From positions 26,253,271 through 26,317,270 of the forward strand of contig NC_135018.1 in the NCBI RefSeq assembly GCF_051020955.1: 64,000 nt of DNA, given 5' to 3'. A program made the translations under genes and the position numbers. Shown here piece by piece: positions 1 to 12,584 of this stretch (its first letter is position 1; each line of letters opens with the position of its first letter). The stretch is from Megalopta genalis (Eukaryota; Arthropoda; Insecta; Hymenoptera; Halictidae). The notes beneath the pieces are model-generated. The model was not told the DNA's origin and did not search any database. It saw only the letters and a list, made by a program, of their open reading frames with translations.

Positions 1-190
1 ATTGAACCGAGCAAATCATGGAAAATGAGGCACTGTGTCTGAAAAGTCAGAGAAATAGAAATTAGTCTAATCGGTTTTCGAAAAATCCAATCAGATAGAA
101 TGACACGTCGCAGACCCGGTCCATAATATCTTCGGAAACCAGTAGCACGTTGAGAGCCAGCTTCTGCCTCGTCACTTCATTCATTCGGTA

Positions 191-1243
191 TACAGGGTGT
201 TCCACAATTATTTTAATAGCCGAAAATGAGGGGAAGCAGAGGTCATTTGAAGTAACTTTTTCCTTTGCGAAAATGCAATCTGCGGCTTTGTTTACGATTT
301 ATTAACGGAAAACACTGACCAATGAGAGGTGACGGCGCGAAGTTCGAGAGCCCGCAGCACGAGGCTTTGACAGATGGTCGGGACGGACTCGAGCCGCGTT
401 CGAAGTATTGAACAAATCACGAAGCGAGAACTTTCCGGATTCTTCCTTACTACGTAACAGTGATATTTTTAAGAAAAAGGCTGTTCACCTTTACTTTAAA
501 ACGTCTGAAGAATATTTACTAATTTTTCGGACCCGAAATAGTAAGTAATTTAACCGTGACGGCCGTTTTAATTTTCTAGTGTGCATGACACCTTGTATGT
601 AACATATGAAATTTTTTAAGCAATGTGTACAGTGAAGATTAACAAAGTACGTAAATGATATTTTAAATTAGCTTTGCGAATCATTCGTTGAACTGTGTTC
701 GGACACGGAAATATTTAAATTAAAATATCATTTACGTACTTTGTTAATCTTCACTGTACACCTTGCTTAAAAATTTCATATGTTGACCTTGACATAACCT
801 TGACATAACCTTGCTTAAAAATTTTTATATGTTACACACAATGTGTCATGCACACTAGAAAATTAAAACGGCCGTCACGCTCAAATTACTTATTATTTCG
901 GGTCCGAAAAATTAGTAAATATTCTTCAGACGTTTTAAAGTAAAGGTGAACAGCGTTTTTCTTAAAAATATCACTGTTACGTAGTAAGGAAGAATCCGGA
1001 AAGTTCTCGCTTCGTGATTTGTTCAATACTTCGAACGCGGCTCGAGTCTGTCCCGGCCATCTGTCAAAGCCTTGTGCTGCGGGCTCTCGAACTTCGCGCC
1101 GTCACCTCTCATTGGTCAGTATTTTCCGTTAATAACTCGTAAACAAAGCCGCAGATCGCATTTTCGCAAAGGAAAAAGTTACTTCAAATGACCTCAGCTA
1201 CTCCTCATTTTCGGCTGTTAAAATAATTGTGGAACACCCTGTA
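191..1243. mobile_element. 1.05-kb foldback (long inverted repeat) DNA transposon
   Basis: The sequence starts TACAGGGTGTTCC and ends with its reverse complement. The two arms (about 191-665 and 720-1243) are near-perfect inverted copies around a loop of about 50 bases. A TA dinucleotide flanks each side (189-190 and 1244-1245), as expected of a Tc1/mariner-type target site duplication. The right arm has a short internal duplication of CTTGACATAAC near 786-812 that the left arm lacks. No transposase frame is present, so this is a non-autonomous element. The high similarity of the arms suggests fairly recent insertion or arm homogenisation. The superfamily is inferred from the TA flank only. 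Confidence 0.85.
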
Positions 1244-1245
1244 TA

Positions 1246-2475
1246 TGTAGATACTTTATTTTCTTCATTTCTGGCAATTAACGAAATTGGAAAGGAAGGG
1301 ATGAAACAGTTTCGAGTATTTAACTCGTCGGGGTTCGCTCGGAACTACAAATTAACTTCTGTCAACTGAATAATTCTTTTTCACTAGTATGCTAAAGCTG
1401 TAACAGCAAAATAACTTTCAAAAACAGTTTCTATGATTGTTGAACATTTTTTATGGTGAATCGTAGATTGAATTATCGAAGAAATTTAAAGAATATTTGG
1501 CCGAATTTCTTAATGAATCATATATTAAATAATGTAAAAGTTCCAGAGAAGATTTGATAGGAAGCAAAATTAACGAAATATTTTTGTAACTGACCAAGCC
1601 TAATGAAATTAGAAATTTGTTATCGTGTTCTATCCTTTTGTAAACAAACCTGAAATAAAAATTTCTCGAACTGAATTTCTGAGAGATTCGCAGATAGAAT
1701 TATTAAAGGAGGCAGAGTTTGTATTTCAGGAAGTATGGAAGCACGAGAAGCAAATGGATCCCGATAATTAATTGTAGATATTAGCGCGACATCGAGGTAC
1801 AAGCAATTCATTTATCGACGCGCAAGGACACCGTGTTTCCGTTGAACGCCATCGGAGGAACATTTCCAAATGACCCATTGTGAATTGCACACTCATTATT
1901 CTTTCTTTGCGAATGTCCTGTTCTATAGTCTCGATACGATCTGCGTCTGAATGGCCGGCTAACTTACTCTTCTTCTGGCAACAACGACGTCTTAAGCTGG
2001 TTGGCTGCATTGTTGCTGCTAATGGGCCTGCAGCCACTTCGCAGCTACCGCTTGCAGCCTAATTATGATTTATAGTCCCCGGTACCTACAGCATCGAGGA
2101 TCGAATGCTCTCTGACCACGGGAATCCTGTAATCGTTGTCCTTTCGCGAGTACCCTGCCTTTTCCGTCGCTTTTATGCCGTCTGAACAACCATTTGTCGA
2201 TTTTTTTTTTTAAATAAACCGACACGAGTAAAGCCTTGGAATTGACGATTCGCGGCCTCAAAACCGCTCCGCGTAACCCTGCCTTAATAATTAAACGCTA
2301 TTCACCGTCTGGAACGAGCCGACGAACAATATTTCTCCCTAATTAATTCTACTTTACCTTTCGAATTTACTTTTGACATCAGGTCTTTCTGTTACAATTT
2401 TTCCTGTTGCGATTTTTCGTTCAAGATTGTTTACCGTTGAGGTACAGAAACTTGAAGGTGTTGTTCGATTCATAA
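1246..2475. other. Unannotated interval, AT-rich with a mixed patch
   Basis: No gene, RNA or repeat was recognised. A moderately GC-rich patch at about 1760-2290 has short open frames on both strands, none with family resemblance or a splice-bounded structure. Confidence 0.5.
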
Positions 2476-2665
2476 TCGATAGACTGCAAATTTTATGCAT
2501 TAAAAATGAGAAAGTGCAGTTTAAAACAATAGTAAAGTTTAAACGATTGGAGGATTCCAATACAGCATTTTTAACTTATTCAAATTATTAAAGAAAGGTA
2601 GAAATCTTTGAGTGACTTTTGCTTCTTGCAATTCATTTTTCTACACCGTTTGTACCCATTCCTGG
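2476..2665 (+). repeat. Dispersed short repeat family, copy with left end
   Basis: Left end (about 2479-2508) reads GACTGCAAATTTTATGCATT, close to the family start. The core at 2574-2597 (ACTTATTCAAATTATTAAAG) differs from the copy at 57518-57543 at only two positions over about 24 bases. The stretch after the core (CTTCTTGCA, then TTTGTACC) also matches the family body. The right terminal motif has decayed or been lost. No coding capacity. Confidence 0.6.
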
Positions 2666-3429
2666 CACTATATTTCTTTGACAATTTATTCGGTTGTATT
2701 CCTGTGGGAAGTTTTTAACGCTGCTGTTTTTACGTTCACCGAAATTAGAGGTTGCACTGTTCGTTTTAAGATACAGTGGCTTAGGTTCAAAAATATTAAC
2801 CAAATAATTTCAAAAAATCAAAGTATCCCGAATTTAAAGAAAGATTCCAAGTCGATTTCAGGTATAATAAGAGACAAATTCATCGACGTTCAACAATGAT
2901 ACTTTCAAGTAAATGACTCCACTTGAGCAATTAGGAAAATCATTATGCAATAGCATCCCCCAAAAATGTTGTTTTCACCAACAACGAAGTATTAAAATGA
3001 CGGTCCTCGATAATACCGATATATCAATTCTCTACAAAATTCTTAACAACTACTGAGGTTCCAAAAATGATAACGTCGTTGAACAACGTAAGTTCGATGG
3101 CAGTACGAAGGCAACTGGTACGAGTTGATTATGCCGCCAAATTCCAGACAATAAGTTATAAATATTGGAGTTTTGTATGCCGCCCCTCGTCCAAGCGATG
3201 GCTCGCGAGGACAGTATTAGATGATCCGTTCGTGGGCGAACGGTCGCCTCTTCTTTCGTCCGCGTGTAGGCATCATTAGTGCAGGGGTTGCGTATATGAA
3301 ATCGAATGCGGCGCGCACCGAGGCGCAGTCAACACAAACACGTCGAAACCGTCGATTCTTCGGAACGAACTGGTCCGACAAGGTGAGGGGACTTCCGGCC
3401 CCGGGCCGCTATTATTCCTGGGTGCCGCC
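2666..3429. other. Unannotated interval
   Basis: AT-rich to about 3060, then a CpG-rich patch to about 3530. Open frames in the patch have no recognisable family. A donor-like AAG/GTGAGG lies at about 3377-3384. Confidence 0.4.
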
Positions 3430-3450
3430 ATGGGTGTGACGAAGGTGAGT
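3430..3450 (+). other. Possible very short first coding exon with splice donor
   Basis: A GCCGCC context precedes ATG at 3430, followed by five codons (Met-Gly-Val-Thr-Lys) and a consensus donor AAG/GTGAGT at 3442-3450. Such an arrangement can mark a first coding exon leading into a long intron. Nothing downstream was recognised as its partner, and a match this short can arise by chance. It is a candidate only. Confidence 0.12.
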
Positions 3451-6224
3451 CAAGCGACGCTGGTGATTTAGGCCCCCCTTCGACGCCGTTCGGTATCCTC
3501 GCGAATAATACACGTCGCCGGATCAAGATGCAGGTGAATTAGCAACAATAACTATAAATTGAACCTCTTGATTCACCTCGCGAACCATTGATTTCCCTAG
3601 CAAGCCACGATGAATCTCTGTCTTCGAGCAGCATCGAGTGATCAACGTATCCTCCGATCGATGGTGTTGGATTGAACGTGAGAGTTATATTGGAGAATTA
3701 AAACCATGTTTTTACCAAAACAGCTAAAATCGAATTTTATATATTTATCGTCTTTATTTCATTATCGATTTTGTTGATTTTCTGTGAGCATTATTCGTAT
3801 TTATTTTTTCAATGTGTATATAGTTCTGTCATTATTAGTTAAAAAATAACATTAATATGTCTGTTAGGAATGAGATTGTCACATTGCTTCAAACTGTATT
3901 AGATAACTCTGAATGAGCAGAACAAATGAATGATATCAATAGTCGTGTTGACTCGTGTTGTTTTGGATTTCGTTGCTCCAATTAGTGGACACCAGAAATG
4001 GAGTTTCGATAAAAAATATTTATTTTGTACAATCTTGCTGATTCTATTTTTGTGCATTGTCCTAATTTGATGGGGTCCCTGAAATTGAGTTAAAAATAAT
4101 GTTCGCAATGGAAAGGAATGATTAAATTTCATAATGATAACTTTGGTAATTGGAACACCTCATCGTCGCTGGTGGAAAAATGTTGATTATCTCGCCAGTG
4201 TGTTAAAACTCGGACGCCAACTTTTTAAAAAGCGCTTTGTCCGTCTCCCTAGAGAACCATTAGTTTCTGGAACAGTAGAACAAAATTTTATCTGGAAAGA
4301 ATGAAACTTTGAATTTTATAAACTTCTATAAACCGCGCATTACTTTAATGTTCTTTAATGTTCGACTGAATTATATTTAGGTTTGAAGTCTAGGGTATTG
4401 CTAAATTTTAGTCAGTCTCGAATTCGTGTTCCCGAGAGTCGATAGATTTATAAATATTTCACAGTTTTGAGGGCGCAATATTCACCACCTCGGACAGCCA
4501 GACGCGGATCATCAATTAAGTGTCTATATTCTACGCTACGACTTCATTTTCGTCGGGTCTCCGAGGAAATGATTTTCATTACGATTTGAGTGACAAGACA
4601 ATTCATAAAACAAGTTATTCTAAACTTATCTTTGGCGCGCGAACGTATCTGGCAAACGTGTGCCCGTTCAATCCACTAGGTGTACCGATGAGTAATCTAC
4701 CATTTTCTGCAGCACTCGATATTCGGTCTCAACAAACTTCGGAACCTGAAATCATTTCACGGTTTGAAAAATTCATTACAATTTTTATGAAACGAACGAC
4801 GAAAACAATTAACACGTAACCCATTTGCATTATTAGAATATAATAATAATTGATTTTGCTGGATTAAAACAATTTCATAAAGGAAAGCTCACAATCAGCG
4901 TGATAACTGCAAAGTAGCTTCGTGGACTGAATACATCAGACGATACTGTAGAAGACAATTGAATATGCTCATTACATTTCACTGATCGCGATTAGTTAAC
5001 TTGTACTGATAAAACTAAAAATTAACAAATTCGTTACCATTGCTATTTCGTTGCCTCTGTTGTTAAAAAGTTTAAGACAATTTAGTTAATGAAAGTTATG
5101 GTCTACCTGATTATCGTGCTTTATAATACGTCTTTAGATACCAATGTGCATAAAATTAATTACAGCATTGCCGTGCAAAGTATAAGATCCCGAAGAACGC
5201 ATTACGTAGAGAAATATTCGTGTTTTGATCAATGGCGAACGATATTACGCATTCGTCACGTACGCGAAAGAAATGGCGGCTTGAATCACGAAAAAATGGC
5301 GACGGATCGGCGAAGAAGAAAGGACACCGCTGCTGTGAAACAAAAGAAGGAAGAACGGAACGCGGGGCGTCGTTGGTTTACCAGGAATGGTACCAGGGTA
5401 CAGAGACCGGGCTCGAACCGAGCACGTGATGTATGTCCCCGTCTTGTCGTCCAGGTCCGCATCAAGTTTATATCGCGGTAATCAAATCGCCTGGCATAAA
5501 TTTTGCTTATGCACAGTTATGCGCGCGAACCGAGCCCGGCGAAATTGGCCGAATCGAAAGAAGCGCGAACTTTCTGGCGATAAAGATCGCTCCGTGTTGT
5601 ACTGCTTTCACGGAAACCTATCAAGATGTTCGGGAACTTATTCTAACGCCACGCGAACGGCCCGAGTGCATCCTTTTATTTCCCCGACAACTTTACGGGC
5701 GACAAGCACGCTGAAAATCTGAGCAATTAAAGTGGACTTCGATCAGACAATTTTATTTCGTTCGCCGAAAGCGGAGAAAAGGAACTTTTACGCTTGATGT
5801 TTATCATAGCACAGCTTAAGAAGTTGAGTGTTTATTAAGGATTAGCAGGATCGAAAAATATTAAAATGATAATCGCTCTAAAAAATTTAATATTCTACTT
5901 TCGATATCATTAATTCATTACTTCGATCGTGTGGGCCATTTTTAGACAATGATCTGATATTCAACGCGCTAATAAGGATTTCAAGATGAATCCCCGTTAA
6001 ATCTTTTGTACGTGTAAATTATTCGAAGGAAACGTATATTTACAGAGACATGCACGATCGTAATAATCAATTTATAGTAATCGACTTCCGAAAGTATTTT
6101 CCCGTTTATTGCTGATACGGTTTCGTATGTAAATTAATTGGTGTTCCAGCAAGCGCGGGGCACTTTAGATAAAAGTTTGATTTTCCTGGAAGCAGCGCGG
6201 AGTTGTTAAACACAATATAAACGC
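3451..6224. other. Unannotated interval
   Basis: AT-rich apart from a CpG-rich patch at about 5230-5720 with overlapping short frames in several phases. No family resemblance, no tRNA or recognised microRNA, and no transposon ends seen. Confidence 0.45.
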
Positions 6225-6247
6225 CGAGAAGATCAGGAATCTTCTCG
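6225..6247. repeat. Short perfect inverted repeat (hairpin)
   Basis: CGAGAAGAT is followed by a 5-base loop and its exact reverse complement ATCTTCTCG. Stem of 9 bp. Function unknown; it could be chance. Confidence 0.4.
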
Positions 6248-7865
6248 TTTGAAGAAGCCTGTTCATTTCAGCACGCCATTCCTTCGTCACTTCTTTCAGC
6301 CGTCTCCTACCACAGTGACCCACGTCTCCGTCGTTAGTTCATCCCGCTCCATTGCACGGCTGCAGTCCGTAAACGAGATAACGAGATCAAATTTATGATG
6401 CCAGGTCCCCAACGAAAATATGATAATCGCGGTTAATGCCGAACGCTGCCGGGGCGGACCAGAATCTGTGACCAAAATCACGGAAAATAATTGGAAAAAC
6501 TGATCGGGATCTCGGCTATGCCGCTTCAATTAACTTTTCGATGGATCCTCAACCGACCCATAGAAAATTCCTATTTACAATTTACAATACTTCTTCGGCA
6601 ATATACAATAAAATTCAATTTGACTATTCTTGTTACTTGTTACAGTACATTTTTATTATTGATTCTAGATAAAAATGCATTGTCATTCTTTTCGAAGGTA
6701 TTATAGTATAAGATTTAAAAAATCTTCAGAAACTAATTTCTTTTCAGATCGGACAAAACACATTTTGATAGTCTTCGAAGATCCTATAATACACGATCTC
6801 AAGTTTTGAAACGTATTACAATCTATTTAATTTCCAAAAACTAGTTTTCTTTTCTATTTGAATTCGAGATTCTAAATACTCTCTCTGTTACTTCTTTTAT
6901 TGCCACAATCTATTATGGTGATTTCACGGATTATGAAACAATTTCTTTGTGAATGCACGAGTAGAAAAGAAAATTTAATGCAGCGAGAATTCGTATAACA
7001 ATCCTATGACACGCACACCCTAACAAAATTTGATACACTTAACGCATCTTAATAGATTTTCAAGGTTTATGAAACAGTATGTCTGACGCGACAGTCAAAT
7101 TGTTTAGAAAACTTGATAATACACGTGTGCAACAGATTCGTTTTGAAATCTTGATCGCGGCTATATGCCAGCATTGTAAGAAAAGGTGCGAGAAATTGAA
7201 TTCTGAAGTAATTAGGTCTATCGGAGAGCAACCAAAGGAGTAGCATTAATTTCTGCGCCCAGTGACATTCCTGAAACAGAATTTGCCCAACAGGAATCGA
7301 GGAATCGGAATTGATTTACCGGGCCCAACTCGGCAGAACAGGTTGCAATCTGTCGGCAGATTTTTGCGACTTCTAGACGCCGAAGATCATAAAGGACGAA
7401 CGGACTAGTAGTTGTCCAAGACCTACGTAAAATCCATAGGTTAGCGTAATCCCGTCAATTACCGAGATAGGGGATCGCCTTGACTTTGTCGCTGGCAGAG
7501 GGAGCTAATTCCATCAGCGTTCAGAGGATCGTTTCGCTTTCTGATGGCCGAAAAGCCGACGCGCGAGGTAAAAGCAAACAGGACAATTTGTTACGAGGAG
7601 GCAGCCTTTACACCCGTGCCCGGCAACCGGCAGCAGAGCTAAATGGAGGTTAGCGCTGCGCTGGCCCATCGTCGGAATTTTATTATTCAGGTTCCTACAC
7701 ACTGTACCGGTGAAATCTTTATTTGGAATCATTCCAAGAACAATAACGTATCTGCCCTCTCCCTCTCCGCCCCGGTTCCCCTCTCCGCCGGATCCTCGTT
7801 CACCATTCTTGCCACCAACCTTTTCCCTTTCCTCTTCCGCCGCCTCCCTCTCTTCGTCATCGCTC
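6248..7865. other. Unannotated interval
   Basis: AT-rich from about 6600 to 7200 and CpG-rich from about 7250. No gene or repeat recognised. The 194-residue minus-strand frame at 7514-8098 is mostly an Arg-Glu alternation produced by the CT tract and is not considered real. Confidence 0.45.
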
Positions 7866-7880
7866 ACTCTCTCTCTCTCC

Positions 7881-7932
<52 letters not shown>
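7866..7932. repeat. (CT)n microsatellite
   Basis: Pure CT dinucleotides from 7889 to 7932 (22 units), preceded by interrupted CT from 7866 and followed by GTCTGTCC variants. It lies in a CpG-rich pyrimidine-skewed patch. The reverse strand is a GAGA-type sequence of the kind bound by GAGA factor in flies; binding here is not shown. Confidence 0.95.
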
Positions 7933-7936
<4 letters not shown>

Positions 7937-8599
7937 GTCCGTCCGTGTGTCCACGAATCCGACGTAACCTGCGCCAAATAAAACTAAAGGTAACCCAGTT
8001 ATTTTCTGTTTGCGCTGCCCGATGATTCCCCAGATATGATGGCTGCTTTCTCGAGGCCCCCTCGTTGGTAGTGCCGGCACGCGTGTATCATCGTGCATAT
8101 AAATCAGTCGCGCAGGATCAGATAGGATTTCAGAAATATAAAATACACGGCGATATTAAAAAACAAAAGAAGGCAAGGCCGGGGCTGCACGGAACCAGAG
8201 AACCGGCGAGAACCTGGCGGTGAAGGGGGAGTCGGCCACGGTGAAGGAGACTGTCGGCGGGACAAGAGAAGCCCCGGTGATTGGTGGCCACGATTCAACC
8301 CGCGATACAACTTGTTTACGCGATTTTCGGGCTAATTTATACGCGCTCCGCGAGCCACGGGATCGGGATCCACAGACACCGCGCCGTGGAAACTAGTTCA
8401 ATCGGGCCCCATTCGGCTCGCGGGGGCTTGTTAGGGGGTCAGCTTAGTCTCCGCGATGTCTGCTAATGATCCTGGTGCCGCTGAATCAGCAGACCTCTGA
8501 TCTTACCTTTCTATGTCGTTTTATAGGGATGATTTCAATTTGTCCATTAGAAGAGACATTTTAGTGTAACTTGTCCTATAACTGTGTATATTTTTGTTC
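7933..8599. other. Unannotated CpG-rich interval
   Basis: CpG-rich to about 8470, then AT-rich. Several overlapping short frames, none recognisable. Confidence 0.45.
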
Positions 8600-8711
8600 G
8601 TGTACATATTTTTTTATATTTTCGACAGTCGATGATGACACGGATGAGATCATTGGTACAAAATAATTCCTGTACATAGTTTATAATATTTTGGACAGTC
8701 GGCGATGTTGT
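8600..8711 (+). repeat. Degenerate two-copy direct repeat, about 70-bp period
   Basis: The block at 8600-8639 (TGTACATA, then TATATTTTCGACAGTCGATGATG) recurs with substitutions at about 8670-8711 (TGTACATA, then ATATTTTGGACAGTCGGCGATG). The spacing is about 70 bases and the intervening sequence is diverged. Confidence 0.5.
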
Positions 8712-11700
8712 AGATACGATCGTGGGGTGAGACTTGGCAAAGATAATTTTTTGAACGGATGATCTTTGCAAAATGACTCGAATAGTAGACCCTTAATATC
8801 AAGGTTATATCTTTCACTTTTGTTAATATTTTTTAGTAAAAAAATTCTGAGATTCACTTGAATGCATAATCTTAAGGACAGCAGAGATTTCATAGTACAA
8901 GGTGTACTTTCCTGTTATCCCTTCACCCTTAATTAATGGAGTGATTAAAGCTGTTCTACAGTATATTTCACCGTAACAAATGAATGAACTAAAACTTCGA
9001 CTACAATAAATGTAAGTACATGAAAGTATGTTAACACTTACAAAATGTCAGACTTGTCATTATTATTTAGTCAAAATATCAAATACTCTACTCGTGGATG
9101 TTATTCGCTTCTTTTAAATAGAAACAACGTTTTATCGTCGATATTTGACAACTGCAACTCTAACGTAGATATAAAATAAATATAAGTTTTCTTGGTTGTG
9201 TAGGAATTTAATAGCGACTAAATACTAATCAACGTAGCAATAAAAGTAATTTAGTGCAAAAAGATTGAACGTGCCTCAACCCGTTTAACTAATTTTGTTT
9301 AAACTAGCGACGAATAAAAATCAATTTGCTTCGCAGTATTGAAAGTACCGTAAAATAACAGAAGATTAACTAAATATCCCTGAAACAGTTACACCTAGTC
9401 CGCTTCATTAAATGATAATCGTTGAACAGAAGTAGTCGAAAGTTACGGGTCGACAGAAATTCGCGAAGTTGCTTACATAGCGACTCGGCCAGGTACGACG
9501 TAGGTTGATTTGCTCGATAAAGACGCTAGTGCCAGCGGATCTGTGAGGCGGGTCTGTAAAAGCGACAATAAAACGCTTAATTAATTAGAACACCTGAGTT
9601 ACTTTTGCCGGTGCAATCTACGCGGGTAGCTGGCCCCGTTTTAAAGGAAAGTGGCCGAGGACTGGGTGTATAGTGACGAAGAGGATCTCACGGACGCATC
9701 CTCGACCGGGCGAAGGCTTGAAAACTATAAAGGAGCTGTTCATTACGACCAGTTGCTCCAGTTACCTGGAGGGGCTAGGGTTGCGCAGCCTCCGACGGGG
9801 TATAAAGGGGAACGTAAAAACAATGTATAATATCGCTAGGCGAAGAAAGCTACATAGAAGAGGCTACGGGAAAAGCAGCGCGGCGCGGGGTGGGAGGATA
9901 GAGCGGCGGTGGGAGCACTCAATTCATCAAGGAGTCGACGGCACGTAATTTAAGACTGCTTTTAACTCTTGGGTGTCGCAATTTATGTGAGCTTCTTACA
10001 AAAGAATGGCGCTCTTCTCGCTCCTGTACACACCACCACTAACCCGACCCATCGCCATCCTGATCTCCCGCTCCTCCCTCGCGACGCCACCCCCGCCTTC
10101 TGTAACTGTGGCTCGTATCACCCCCTCGGACCAACCCCTCCAGCCTGTACCCTGAACACCCCGATGCTCTGGGCTCAACGACATCGTGTGACCCCCTCCA
10201 GCAAATCTTTTCCTTTTTTCAGTAATTTGTCAGAGATTAGATCGCTCTAACCTTGCTCAATTCGTAATTAATTCGCCGGATTCAAATTCCTCGAGAACTT
10301 GTCACGATTTTTATGGTTTTTAGCGGTGAATCGTACACATCGACTTAACTGATATCCATAGTCATTTTCGTATATTCATTTCTTTCTGATTTTTTTCGAA
10401 AAACGCTTTCACCAAAAATAGAAATTGTTCGCCGACATTAACGATTTGCACTCGAATGGCGATTTGAGGCACCATTGAAAATTGCTATACCATTTCATAT
10501 GCATATATTGCTAATAAAGTTCGGTTTGCACTAATAAATTCTGATAAAAATTAAATTTTACAAGTGGATGAGAAATTGTATCGCCCACACTCGATCGACG
10601 GGGCTGTCAACACAGACGAAGAAAAATTATATTTCCAATATTCTGCGAGCAGGAAACTTGAACATAATTTCAAGCAGCCATTTTCGGATCGACTTTTCGA
10701 ATTCCCGCGGCTCGATTCATTCGAATCCGGTGATCAAAGCGAGTGGAAACGTTTTAGATGCTTTGGACAAGAACACGGATACCATTTGCAAAGAAGAATC
10801 TGCAGCGAGAGGACGTGCATCAGGGAAAATTAATCGAGCGTAATTCTCGCGAGTCGTATACATAATTAACGAGCAAATGCAGCACCTGTACTTACAGGTC
10901 GGAACCCCTGTCCCGCCCCGGCGTGTACGCATCGTGCGTGGATGGATCAAGAGAAGATTCCCGTCCGCCCTTTCTGCGTTCGCTGGTAGCCGTTAGAGAC
11001 GCCCCTGCGTCTCTGGACGTTATCAAATCATCGTTTGTTTACACCTAAGCCTTGAATTAATGATTAGGCCGCCCTTCCACCGCGGCGTGATGCGGCAGAT
11101 CTTAAAGCTTGCCGTCCAAACCCCGTATACTGGGTGGCATCTTCGAATCTTCCGCTTGGTATCGATCGATCGCATCTACAATCGAATTATCGTGTCGAAA
11201 CGAAACCTCTAAAATTACTGTGCACCCTGGAAAATAGTATTTTAACATCGATCGCATTGGTCATGCTAGATTCGATATCCGAATTGTTACGATTGGCGGA
11301 AAGATGTTGGATTTTCTGTGTTTTAGGTACGACAGGAGGGTTGCAGTCCAAGAGAGTGCGAGGCCTGACGATCTTGTCACCCGTTACATCCTTCAAACTA
11401 CACGCGGACTCGGTGGCCAGAATATATCCCCTTAATTATCCTGTGTGTGCATTCTGAGTGTGAACTCTCCATTAATCATAGGAGAAGAGAAGGGTAGGTC
11501 GCTATAGCCAGAGCGATTTTAATTCAGACTGGCCGCTCCATATGTATTCTACGGAGCCCACGGGATCATTAGTAACGTTAGGTGGACACCTCCGAGTCGT
11601 TCTTCATTCTGATGATGCCACTGCCTCAGAATCCGCCGATCCAGCGTCGTCATTGGCGACCGACACCGTATCCGAAGGAAACCAGGAACATGCTTGCCCT

Positions 11701-12160
11701 CTCCGGACCAAAGTTCAATGCACGATGAAAGGAATCGGAAACTGCTCGATTCAATGGGCCGCTGCTACCGTTTCGCTTCTGCCAGCCATTGTCCGGTATA
11801 AGCCGATCCACGATATTCCCTCGAAACTTTTTCTTTCGCTTTCTCTTTCTTACCAACTTCTATTCTTTTGAAAAAATCAAAGAGCTTCGTTCACGTATGC
11901 GAGCTGGCGATGTTGCAAACGTTGCATAAGATGTAGCGATTGCATGTGCAAGTTTGTAACATACGAGGAAAAATGTTTGCATCGAGCAAAATTAGCAGAT
12001 GTTTTATTTTAAATACTCTTCTAATGCACGACGGAAATAGAGCATTTCTTTTAGTTTCTATAAAGCAACTAATGAAAACTGGATAACGACGTGCATCATT
12101 ACACGACCAACCAACATAATGATGTACAGTCAACCGCGCTTAATGTATTTATAACAGAAA
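8712..12160. other. Unannotated interval
   Basis: AT-rich at 8712-9470, CpG-rich at about 9470-10250 and 10560-11860, AT-rich after 11880. No recognisable coding sequence. A small hairpin AGACGC/GCGTCT lies near 10996-11011. Confidence 0.45.
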
Positions 12161-12187
12161 CACACTACTGTTCAAAAGTATGGTCAC
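12161..12187 (+). mobile_element. Tc1-like terminal inverted repeat fragment
   Basis: CACTACTGTTCAAAAGTATG followed by GTCAC resembles the terminal sequence of many Tc1-type elements (CACT, then a CAAAAGT core and a GG/GTCAC end). No matching right end or transposase was found in the following 2 kb, so this is a solo or decayed end. Confidence 0.4.
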
Positions 12188-12550
12188 AGTTAGACAAAGC
12201 TTTAGAAAGATCAGTTATTCATTGTTTATTGCATGAAGGGTCGTGTATACGTTATAAATAAGATAATTGTCCCGAACATTACAAATAGAAATATTACCAC
12301 TAAATTCTTGTCTCATCGAAATGAACAACTTCATTTGATACTTCCACACAATTCTTGGCATTCTGTTTATTAATTTTATAAAACAATTTTTCTAACCTAA
12401 AAACAGAAAGAATGAGAAGAAGAATTCATAAAAAGTCAGTTCCATTTGCTAAACTATGCAAACTATGCAGAGTTCTTGAACGATACTGTAAAAAAGTAAA
12501 AAAATTGAATCTGATAATGCGAGAAACATTTCGAATTCGTTGCAAACGAT
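12188..12550. other. Unannotated AT-rich interval
   Basis: No gene or well-defined repeat. It may include a decayed Tc1-like interior and the decayed body of the dispersed repeat whose right end follows. Confidence 0.4.
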
Positions 12551-12584
12551 TTTATTTTACAGAAAGATCCGCAATCTAATCATA
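12551..12584 (+). repeat. Dispersed short repeat family, solo right end
   Basis: TTTATTTTACAGAAAGATCC followed by GCAATCTAAT is a close match to the family right end (TTTATTTTGCATAAAGATCC, then GCAATCTAGT). The body upstream is too diverged to align by eye. Confidence 0.6.

Noticed and set aside
5385..5430. GGGCTCGAACCGAGC resembling a tRNA T-arm
   Set aside because: No acceptor stem, D-arm or anticodon arm can be fitted around it.
7514..8098. 194-codon minus-strand frame
   Set aside because: Its middle is an Arg-Glu alternation created by the CT microsatellite, and the rest has no domain resemblance.
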